From assembly GCA_029243605.1 (NCBI GenBank), contig JAQWRT010000030.1:62001-126000 (forward strand): a stretch of 64,000 nucleotides of DNA, in the 5' to 3' direction. This DNA comes from Myxococcota bacterium (GTDB lineage: Bacteria > Myxococcota_A > UBA9160 > UBA4427). How positions within the stretch are numbered: position 1 is the stretch's first letter; every line of letters starts with the position of its first letter. The translations under genes were made by a program, and so were the position numbers. This document shows positions 1-7,309 of this stretch, piece by piece. The notes beneath the pieces were generated by a model that saw nothing but the letters and a program-made list of their open reading frames with translations, did no database searches and had not been told where the DNA came from.

Positions 1-56
1 ACGAGGCCTAACGACGTACGCCGAACGTGCGCGAGTCTGGTGTCCGAGAGTAAGCC

Positions 57-488
57 TTGAGCAGCCGTGTTCATCTTCTCCTGGTCCTCGCGCTGGTTCA
101 GGCTTCACCGACGGTGCTGGCCGACGACGATGCTCAGAATCGGCTGACCTGGATGCTCCAATGCCAGGGCTGTCATCGCGCCGACGGGACAGCCACCGGC
201 GATGAGGTGCCCGCCATTGCAGGCCAGGTCTCCCGCTTCCTTCACGTCGACGGCGGGCGAGAATTTCTCGTTCGTGTGCCCGGCGTCGCGACCGCCCCGC
301 TCGGCGACGCCGACCTTGCCGCATTGGTCAACTGGATGCTGGCCGAATTCGACCCCGACCATCTTCCTGAATCCTTCACACCCTACGAGGCCGCTGAGGT
401 CGCGGCCTTGCGCACAAGACCATTGGGTCCCGAGGTGGTTCCCGAGAGGCAGCGACTCATGACCCAGCTCAAGGCCATCTCAAAGTAA
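57..488 (+). CDS. small secreted c-type cytochrome
   Basis: Probable periplasmic monoheme electron carrier of 143 residues. The TTG start is followed by a hydrophobic signal peptide of about 22 residues ending VLA, then one heme-binding motif CQGCH at residues 36-40. A single CxxCH and the short length fit a class I cytochrome c. The sixth ligand is uncertain; Met94 in NWM is one candidate. GAGAG just upstream is a modest ribosome site. The next gene follows by about 40 bases on the same strand, but its product (a serine hydrolase) does not suggest an electron-transfer partner, so the redox partner is unknown. Confidence 0.8.
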   Translation: MSSRVHLLLVLALVQASPTVLADDDAQNRLTWMLQCQGCHRADGTATGDEVPAIAGQVSRFLHVDGGREFLVRVPGVATAPLGDADLAALVNWMLAEFDPDHLPESFTPYEAAEVAALRTRPLGPEVVPERQRLMTQLKAISK

Positions 489-529
489 GGCAAATTTCCC
501 ATCACTCTACTTTTCGGAGAAATCGAACC

Positions 530-1684
530 TTGTCCACAGATCAGACGGCAATTGAAAAGACAGCACTGTTTTCGGGCGTACCGCAGTACGAGAACTTTTC
601 GAGGATGCAGCACATCAACGCCGTCAAGAAGATGGCACCCTCTGAGCAGCCGTTCAATTTTCCAGACGGTGCCAGAATCGAGCTGCCCACCGCCTATGAG
701 GTCAACGGTGAAACACGCAACCTGCACGCGCTCCTGGGGGCCACGCATACATCAGCGCTGCTCGTCCTCAAACAGGGGGAGGTGCGATTCGAGCAATATT
801 GGCTGAGCGGAGGGAGGGACGTGCAATGGATCTCCATGTCCGTCGCCAAGAGTTTTGTGTCTGCCCTTGTCGGCATCGCCCTAGCGGAAGGGCTCATCCG
901 CTCGATCGAGGACCCTATCAACGATTATGCACCCGGGCTCACTGGCAGTGCCTATGAAGATGTTCGCATCAAGGATGTGCTGCAGATGTCATCGGGCGCG
1001 CGATGGAATGAAGACTACAGTGATAGCGAGTCCGAAATATTTCGACTGAGCGAAGCGACCAGTGCAACGGGGTCGTTCTCCAAGTTTATGGCCTCGATGC
1101 CGCGCGAAACCGAGCCCGGCACCCGCTGCATGTACAACTCGGCAGATACCCAGGCCCTCGGGATGCTCATCGCGGGCGCTACGGGTTCGTCACTAACCGA
1201 ATACATGCAAGCCAAGCTGTACGGCCCACTCGGCATGGAATCGCCCGGATATTGGGTCACGGACAGTGTCGGGTGCGAAATGGCCTACGCGGGACTCCTC
1301 ATGACGGCGCGGGATTTCGCGAAATTGGGCGAGCTCTATCGGAATCACGGGAGTTGGCAGGGCCAACAACTTGTGCCGGCTGCCTACGTCGAGTCCTCTG
1401 TTCAAGCAGACGGTCCCCATGTAGAACCCGGCGGCCCCATCGTGGGCGACCATGCCTTTGGTCCAGGCTACGGCTATCAATGGTGGTTGCCAGCAGGAGG
1501 TCTTGGCGACTACAGCGCGATCGGCGTCTATAACCAGTACATCTACGTCGATCCGCGCCGGGAGACAGTGATCGTAAAACTTTCGGCCAACCCGGCTTAT
1601 GGCACAACGACAAGAGAAGAAGACAACAAGGACCTGGAAAACCTCTCGGCCTTGCGCGCAATCAGTCAACATTGCGCTTCGTAG
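530..1684 (+). CDS. serine hydrolase, beta-lactamase (class C) fold
   Basis: A 384-residue serine hydrolase of the class C beta-lactamase/DD-peptidase/esterase superfamily. The nucleophile motif SxxK is seen as SVAK at residues 104-107 and the second motif as YNS at 202-204. No signal peptide is visible, so a cytoplasmic esterase-like role is more likely than beta-lactam resistance. The TTG start at 530 lies about 8 bases after a GGAG-like ribosome site. A SnoaL-like gene follows 73 bases downstream on the same strand and may be co-transcribed. The substrate cannot be inferred from the sequence. Confidence 0.8.
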   Translation: MSTDQTAIEKTALFSGVPQYENFSRMQHINAVKKMAPSEQPFNFPDGARIELPTAYEVNGETRNLHALLGATHTSALLVLKQGEVRFEQYWLSGGRDVQWISMSVAKSFVSALVGIALAEGLIRSIEDPINDYAPGLTGSAYEDVRIKDVLQMSSGARWNEDYSDSESEIFRLSEATSATGSFSKFMASMPRETEPGTRCMYNSADTQALGMLIAGATGSSLTEYMQAKLYGPLGMESPGYWVTDSVGCEMAYAGLLMTARDFAKLGELYRNHGSWQGQQLVPAAYVESSVQADGPHVEPGGPIVGDHAFGPGYGYQWWLPAGGLGDYSAIGVYNQYIYVDPRRETVIVKLSANPAYGTTTREEDNKDLENLSALRAISQHCAS

Positions 1685-1757
1685 AGGAGACGAATCACAG
1701 GGAGGGCGAGCCCTCGCATTCGTCCGCACTGCGGTTGCGGCACTCACCTGAGAAGGA

Positions 1758-2189
1758 ATGATCATGACCAACGAGGAACTGGTCCGAGCAGCATGCAAAG
1801 CAATCTGGAGCGAACACGATCTCGACAAGGCCGATCAGTACTACGCGGCCAACTTTGTGCCGCACTACCCATCGGTCGGGATGGCCCCCGTGGCGCCCGG
1901 GCCCGAGGGCGTCAAAGAACTGGCCCGCTCTATCCTGGAGGGGTTTCCAGATTATCACGAGACCGTCGAGGATCTGGTCGCTGACGGCGATCGCGTCGCC
2001 GCCCGCCTAACGCTGCGGGGGACCCATACCGGCCCCTTTGCCGGCGCACCGGCGACGGGAAAGTCGGTCGAATTCACTGACGTAACCTTCGTCCGCATCG
2101 AGAACGGCAAGATCGCCGAATTGTGGGGCCTGAGTGACCACCTGACGCTGCTCACTCAACTCGGCGCGATGGAACCGCCGGCAGGCTAA
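1758..2189 (+). CDS. SnoaL-like / ester cyclase family protein
   Basis: A 143-residue protein with the alpha+beta cone fold pattern of the SnoaL/NTF2-like family. Visible hallmarks are an N-terminal helix, the run NFVPHYPSVG, then GFPDYHETVEDLVADGDRVA followed by LTLRGTHTGPF and a C-terminal IENGKIAELW. These match the ester cyclase subgroup. Members include polyketide cyclases, but most are of unknown function. ATG start at 1758 after a GAAGG ribosome site. It is the last gene before an 800-base gap; GCCGG/CCGGC arms surround its stop codon. Confidence 0.75.
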   Translation: MIMTNEELVRAACKAIWSEHDLDKADQYYAANFVPHYPSVGMAPVAPGPEGVKELARSILEGFPDYHETVEDLVADGDRVAARLTLRGTHTGPFAGAPATGKSVEFTDVTFVRIENGKIAELWGLSDHLTLLTQLGAMEPPAG

Positions 2190-2994
2190 ACCGGCGATGG
2201 CCCGGGCGAACGCCTGAGGTCCCGGCTTTCGCCGACGGCGGGTCGGCCATCTGGTGAGCGTAGGCTGCGCCCAGCGCGTGGATGGGCCTGGGGTTCTGCG
2301 GGTCATTGTGTGATTTTTCCCCACCCATGCGGAACGGGTTGATAGGCTCGAACGAGCCGCACCTTCGCCCGAGGGTCCGTCCCTTTTCGGGGGCATCGCC
2401 GTGAAACCGGAGACCACGCCACTCACTTCAGCGCCCACACACGGCAGGGATAGGCCCCCGGAGAGGCGCGGCGTGGCTTCGATGGCGGTGGTTTCGAGGG
2501 AAAGTGGAGGCCAAAGCCGACGGGCACAAGCGCCCATCAAGCGTCTCTAGAGACGGGCTGGTCGGAGGCCAGAGTCCTGCCACCGGGCTATGCCCGATGG
2601 ATCCTGAAGCCAAGAAACAACATCACCCTTCAATCTCGGATTTGTGGACTGGTCGAGATTCGGCCAAAAGGGGCCCGAGGTCGGTAGCTTCAACCTCTAT
2701 CGCAATACAATCGACCCCGAGGGTACGTTCATGAATCAGATGCTCGAAGGTCTTCTTGGCTGGGAACACTCCTCCAATGGAACGACTGGAGCGGTGAAAG
2801 CCCTGCACTGCGGGACAATAATACGGGCTCTTCGTGCTCCGATATCGGTACCTTAGCCAAACAGCGATTTTCAACTCTTACTCTCCATCGGCCGCAGACT
2901 CCGATTTTCTTTACAAGCGGGGTCCGACCTTCGGCTTTGGCCTTTATGCCCGAGCGAAAGCTGATGAATCGGTGAGCGAACCCCGGGAAGCCAC
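2190..2994. other. long gap without a convincing gene
   Basis: About 805 bases between the SnoaL-like gene and the YcaO gene. Short open frames exist on both strands but none has a recognisable product and a good start. A perfect 14-base palindrome (CGTCTCTAGAGACG) lies at 2542-2555. The plus frame from about 2608 to 2853 reads as protein-like sequence (FVDWSRFGQKGPEV, then GTFMNQMLEGLLGWE) with no ATG near its beginning, so it may be a remnant of a decayed gene. Confidence 0.5.
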
Positions 2995-5187
2995 ATGCAA
3001 GTAAAAGTCAGATTCCTAGACAATCTCAGGCTAGAGGCCAGCTTTGATGATTTCACGGTCATCAGCGATCAGCCCATTCGATACAAAGGCGATGGCACGG
3101 CCCCAGCTCCCTTCGACTATTTCTTGGCCTCGTCAGCTCTCTGCGCTGCCTATTTTGCCCAGGCTTACTGCGACGCCAGAGACATTTCCACAGAAGACAT
3201 GAGCATTGTCCAGGACAACATCGTTGACCCTGAAAACAGGTATCAACAAACGTTCAAGATTCGCGCCGAGCTTCCTGAGGGGATATCCGACAAACATCGA
3301 AATGGAATCGTCACTGCGATGGACCGCTGCTCAGTCAAGCGCGTAATTCAAAACGATTTGGGTTTCAAGGTCGATTCCGTCAGTGTCTCGGGGAAAGACT
3401 CTGGCCTTCTTTATGAGAACGACTCTAAAGACGGTTCCAAGACGATGATCCCCGGGAAGGACTGCTCGCTCGAAGAGACGATCACCAACATGAGCGGCCT
3501 CATTGATTCTCTTGGGATCAAGGTTGAAATCGCAGCATGGAGAAACATCGTTCCCCACGTATGGTCCGTCCATATCCGCGATGCCGATTCGCCCATGTGT
3601 TACACGAACGGAAAAGGCGCGACCCAAGACGCAGCCCTGTGCTCGGCGCTTGGGGAGTACCTCGAGCGAATGAGCAACAACTACTTTTACAACGACTACT
3701 ACCTCGGGGAAGACAGAGCAAAGGCAGATTTCGTTCATTACCCCAACGAAAAGTGGTTCAAACCCGGGCCCAACGATTCAATTCCCGGAGACTTGATGGA
3801 CGAACGATTCATGGAGATTTTTGATTGTGACCATGAACTCAAGGCTTCGAATCTTGTGGATGCGAATTCTGGCGCGGTTGAACGCGGAATTTGCGCTCTT
3901 CCCTTTGTGCGGCATTCCGATCAGGTGACGGTTCATATTCCCGCCAACTTGATAGGCAATATTTTCGTCAGCAACGGCATGAGCGCGGGCAACACACTCT
4001 ACGAAGCACGCGTTCAATGCCTGTCCGAAATTTTCGAACGCGCCGTAAAAAAGCAGATCATCCTCGAGGAACTCACACTTCCTGATGTGCCCAAGGCTGT
4101 CATCGAACGATTCCCAACAATCGCTGCCGGCATCAAAAAACTAGAAACACAGGGTTTCCCCGTTTTCGTGAAAGACGCTTCGCTGGGAGGGCAATTCCCA
4201 GTGATGTGTGTCGCGATCATGAACCCCAGAACAGGCGGGGCATTTGCTTCGTTTGGGGGGCACCCCAAGTTTGAGGTGGCTCTTGAACGAAGCCTGACCG
4301 AGTTGATGCAGGGCAGAAGCTTTGAGGGTATGAACGAACTTCCGCCGCCTACGTTCAATGAATTTGCCATCCGTGAGCCGGAGAATATGGTTGAGCACTT
4401 CATTGACTCGAGCGGAGTGGTCTCCTGGAAATTCTTCAGCCAGGCCGCCGACTATGAATTCTCGGATTGGAATTTCGCAGGGTCGACAGAACAAGAATAT
4501 CACTACTTGATGTGCATTCTGGAAAACCTGGGAAAAGAAGTCTACATCGCGGACTCCGTGGATCTCGGGGCGAATGCCTGCAGAATCTTGGTTCCCGGCT
4601 ATTCAGAAATCTATCCAATAGAGGACCTGATCTGGGATAACACCAACAAGGCGATCCCCTTCAGATCAGACATACTCAACATTCACTCGCTGGATGACAA
4701 AGCTCTTTCGGACCTCCTTGAGAAGCTCGAAGAAAGTGAGCTTGATGAATACACGCTGATCCCAGATCTAATTGGAGTTGCATTCGACGAAAACTCGCCG
4801 TGGGGTAAGTGCACGATCAGCGAGCTCAAGGGCCTCATCTGCCTGGCTCTTGGAAAGCACGAAGAAGCGAAGGAATCGGTAGCCATGTTCTTGCAATACA
4901 ACGACAACGTGCCCACGCGAAGAAGGTTCTATCAAGCCTTGGACATCGTGCTCGACATTACGCTCCGAGAGGACCTCGAACTTGAAAACTACATCCCCAA
5001 CCTCACCCGAATGTACGGCGAGGAACTTCTCGTCAATGCAACCTCAAGCGTGTCAGGAAAGACCCGGTTCTTTGGGCTGACAGCGACAAACATGAAACTC
5101 GATGGAGTCGACAAGCACTTGAAGCTCATCGACAGTTACGAGAAGCTTCAGGTTGCGCGCCACGCGCATCACGCCAACACCTCATAA
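2995..5187 (+). CDS. ycaO: OsmC-YcaO fusion protein, probable S12 methylthiotransferase accessory factor
   Basis: A 730-residue protein with an N-terminal OsmC-like domain (about 1-140; note APFDYFLASSALCAAYFAQAYC with its Cys pair region) followed by a YcaO domain (about 165-580) and a helical C-terminal part (about 590-730). OsmC-plus-YcaO proteins of this size are a known family. E. coli YcaO helps RimO in beta-methylthiolation of ribosomal protein S12. YcaO enzymes use ATP to activate backbone amides. There is no adjacent precursor peptide or maturase gene, which argues against a RiPP cluster. Codons are less GC-biased than in the pilus genes. ATG start after GGGAAG. Confidence 0.8.
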   Translation: MQVKVRFLDNLRLEASFDDFTVISDQPIRYKGDGTAPAPFDYFLASSALCAAYFAQAYCDARDISTEDMSIVQDNIVDPENRYQQTFKIRAELPEGISDKHRNGIVTAMDRCSVKRVIQNDLGFKVDSVSVSGKDSGLLYENDSKDGSKTMIPGKDCSLEETITNMSGLIDSLGIKVEIAAWRNIVPHVWSVHIRDADSPMCYTNGKGATQDAALCSALGEYLERMSNNYFYNDYYLGEDRAKADFVHYPNEKWFKPGPNDSIPGDLMDERFMEIFDCDHELKASNLVDANSGAVERGICALPFVRHSDQVTVHIPANLIGNIFVSNGMSAGNTLYEARVQCLSEIFERAVKKQIILEELTLPDVPKAVIERFPTIAAGIKKLETQGFPVFVKDASLGGQFPVMCVAIMNPRTGGAFASFGGHPKFEVALERSLTELMQGRSFEGMNELPPPTFNEFAIREPENMVEHFIDSSGVVSWKFFSQAADYEFSDWNFAGSTEQEYHYLMCILENLGKEVYIADSVDLGANACRILVPGYSEIYPIEDLIWDNTNKAIPFRSDILNIHSLDDKALSDLLEKLEESELDEYTLIPDLIGVAFDENSPWGKCTISELKGLICLALGKHEEAKESVAMFLQYNDNVPTRRRFYQALDIVLDITLREDLELENYIPNLTRMYGEELLVNATSSVSGKTRFFGLTATNMKLDGVDKHLKLIDSYEKLQVARHAHHANTS

Positions 5188-5207
5188 TGACGACTTCGCA
5201 GTCCCCG

Positions 5208-5242
5208 GCGTTATGTTAAATCCCCAGGAGAACTCCGTGGCG
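5208..5242 (+). repeat. dispersed intergenic repeat, copy A (partial)
   Basis: Shares the core TTATGTTAAATCCC with copies at 7227-7275 and 13906-13954. Its right half also resembles sequence following the 7.2-kb copy (both read AG...GAA..C.CCGTG). It lies just downstream of the YcaO gene. Confidence 0.5.
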
Positions 5243-5261
5243 GGCCCGTCTTCGGCCCTTT
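5242..5261 (+). terminator. weak hairpin after the YcaO gene
   Basis: GGGCC and GGCCC arms (5242-5246 and 5254-5258) around a 7-base loop, followed by TTTCT. It sits between the convergent YcaO and sulfatase-like genes. The stem is short and the T tract poor, so this is only a candidate. Confidence 0.3.
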
Positions 5262-5283
5262 CTACAGGAAGTCCCGTCGCTGT

Positions 5284-7146
5284 CTACTCGACATACCCCA
5301 AGGCCCGAAGTCGAGCGTCGAGCAACGGATCGAGGGTGACTGTCGGGTGGCTGGATTCCGGCACCTGATACACCCGGATATAGGGCTCAGGACTCCGCAC
5401 GGGCGCTCTCAAGCCCACTCCGCCGAGATGCAGCTCATCGGAGTCGATCTGCACGTGCCACGGCAGAGGTATCTTCTTCGGGAGTTCGGCCTGCCCGGCC
5501 AGCAGGAGGGTCGAGTCGAGCCTCTCACCGTCGATCTCTACACTGACATTGACCCATGCGTTCGGCGATTCAACCTCGAATCGAATCCGGTCTACATCAA
5601 TCAGAAGAAACGGCTGTCCGCCTGTTGGATTGTCTCGATTTTTCAGATCGAGTTCGATGTTCATGCTCTTTTCGTCGTCGCTCAAAATGACGCGATCTCC
5701 CGCCTCGAAATCACTCCATTCAACACCGCGAAAGGCCCCACTCTCAACCTGGATCCGAACCAGCATTCGGGTAGCTGAATCCTGCTTCTTGCTATTCACG
5801 AACTCGATGTGAATTCCTCTCTCCAAACTCCTGTCGATCTCGGCAATACGGTCTGCAAGTTCTCGTGTGGCCTTTGGGTTTCGCACACTGAGATCGTGCT
5901 CTTCAGAGGGGTCAAGGGAGAGGTTGTAGAGCATTGTGGCTTGACGCTCTTCTGGGCCTCGCTGCAAAATCAATTTCAGCGGCCCCTCCATCAAGCTGGA
6001 TATGGCCTGTTTTCCCATATTAAGCTCGGAGAAGACCGGACGCGTGGCCGTTTCCAAATTGCCTCGAACGAGATTCAGGAAGCTGGATCCGTCGAGATTA
6101 GCTGGAATGGCTTCCCCGAGGTGCTCCAACAGGCTAGGCAGGATATCAATAACGCGAACCCGGCTCGGAACTCGACTGCCCCCAAAAATTGCACCCGGAA
6201 AACGAACAAGAAGCGGCACACGAATTTGCTCTTCGTAGAGCGTCGTCCCGTGCTGAATTGATTCGTGATCCCAGAACTCCTCGCCGTGGTCGCTGAGAAG
6301 GATGAAGAGGGTTTCCCCCCAGAGCCCGCGTTCTTTCAGCTCGCCGATGAAATCTCCCAGAGCCGCATCTGCATATGCGATTTCACCGTCGTAGAGATTA
6401 ATCGTTTTCGAGACCGTCTCCGGCATCGGATGATCGTGTTGGGGTGGGATCGGCGACGCCTCGAATAGGCTCGCGAAGGGCTCGGGTGGCTCATAGGGCA
6501 CATGAGGGTCGATCGTATGCACGTAGAGGAATTGGGGGCCATCGAATCGGGCGAGCTGGCGTAGCGCCGCTTCGTGCAGCTGCCGCGCGTCCGTATCTAC
6601 GGAGACCGACTCCAGATCGAGATAGCTCTCGAAGCCCCGGTCGAAGCCGAACTCGGCCAGTACATTGGGATTGCTTATGAAGCCGGAACCTCGATACCCG
6701 GCGAGAGCAAACAACTCGGCCATTGTCTTGACGTCCGTGCGAAGGGCGTTTTCGCGACGGACAGCACCATGCTTTCTGGGAAGTAGGCCGGTGAATAATG
6801 AGCCCACTGAGGGTCGAGTCCACGACGCTTGTGCATAGGCCGCCTCGAAGAGCACCGACTCCGCTGCCAGATCGTCAATCGTGGGTGAAGTCGAACGAGA
6901 GTACCCGTAGGTCCCGAGATGATCGTGACGGAGGGTGTCGATCATATAGACGATGATGCGTTCAGGCCGTTCTGATCTCGCTTCCTTGAGAGCGAGGGGG
7001 TCAGGAGAGGGCGCGACCTCGCGGCTACACGCCGACAGGAAGGTTAACCCTATGCAGGTGAGAGCAAGAGGGAGACCGGTCAGGGCGTTCCCTGCGGGTC
7101 GCCTACATCGCTGGAGGAAGCTGCTTCGTGATGCCTTGTCCACCAA
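5284..7146 (-). CDS. lipoprotein of the sulfatase / alkaline phosphatase superfamily
   Basis: A 620-residue protein with a lipobox LSAC ending at Cys40, so probably an envelope lipoprotein. The sulfatase fold is shown by IIVYMIDTLRHDHLGTYGY (metal-binding Asp near residue 70), WTRPSVGSLFTG at 109-120, and LLSDHGEEFWDH further on. In true sulfatases the nucleophile motif is C/S-x-P-x-R; here it reads T-R-P-S-V (Thr110, Val114), so formylglycine cannot form at this position. A Thr nucleophile is used by the related LtaS-type phosphotransferases. The C-terminal part (about 430-620) is beta-rich and unrecognised. The substrate could be a phosphodiester or sulfate ester. Confidence 0.75.
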   Translation of the reverse strand: MVDKASRSSFLQRCRRPAGNALTGLPLALTCIGLTFLSACSREVAPSPDPLALKEARSERPERIIVYMIDTLRHDHLGTYGYSRSTSPTIDDLAAESVLFEAAYAQASWTRPSVGSLFTGLLPRKHGAVRRENALRTDVKTMAELFALAGYRGSGFISNPNVLAEFGFDRGFESYLDLESVSVDTDARQLHEAALRQLARFDGPQFLYVHTIDPHVPYEPPEPFASLFEASPIPPQHDHPMPETVSKTINLYDGEIAYADAALGDFIGELKERGLWGETLFILLSDHGEEFWDHESIQHGTTLYEEQIRVPLLVRFPGAIFGGSRVPSRVRVIDILPSLLEHLGEAIPANLDGSSFLNLVRGNLETATRPVFSELNMGKQAISSLMEGPLKLILQRGPEERQATMLYNLSLDPSEEHDLSVRNPKATRELADRIAEIDRSLERGIHIEFVNSKKQDSATRMLVRIQVESGAFRGVEWSDFEAGDRVILSDDEKSMNIELDLKNRDNPTGGQPFLLIDVDRIRFEVESPNAWVNVSVEIDGERLDSTLLLAGQAELPKKIPLPWHVQIDSDELHLGGVGLRAPVRSPEPYIRVYQVPESSHPTVTLDPLLDARLRALGYVE

Positions 7147-7226
7147 TTTGTCACTCCCGGGCTCGAACGAAGTAGGTGGTCGCTGGAGGGCCTCGAAAAT
7201 AGGACACGAAGATAGGCCATTTGAGC

Positions 7227-7275
7227 TGTCTTCTGGCAGAGCCTCCGAGTGTGGGCACTATGCTAAATCCCTAGA
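7227..7275 (+). repeat. dispersed intergenic repeat, copy B
   Basis: This 49-base stretch aligns without gaps to 13906-13954 (36 of 49 positions identical by eye), including TCCGAGTGTGGG and TAAATCCCTAGA. It lies between two minus-strand genes. Confidence 0.6.
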
Positions 7276-7309
7276 GAAACCCCGTGACCGGCAAGCCCGA
7301 TAATCCGCC

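Noticed and set aside
2995..5187. RiPP (azole or thioamide) biosynthetic cluster
   Set aside because: Only the YcaO protein is present; there is no precursor peptide, dehydrogenase or transporter nearby, and the OsmC fusion fits the ribosomal accessory type.
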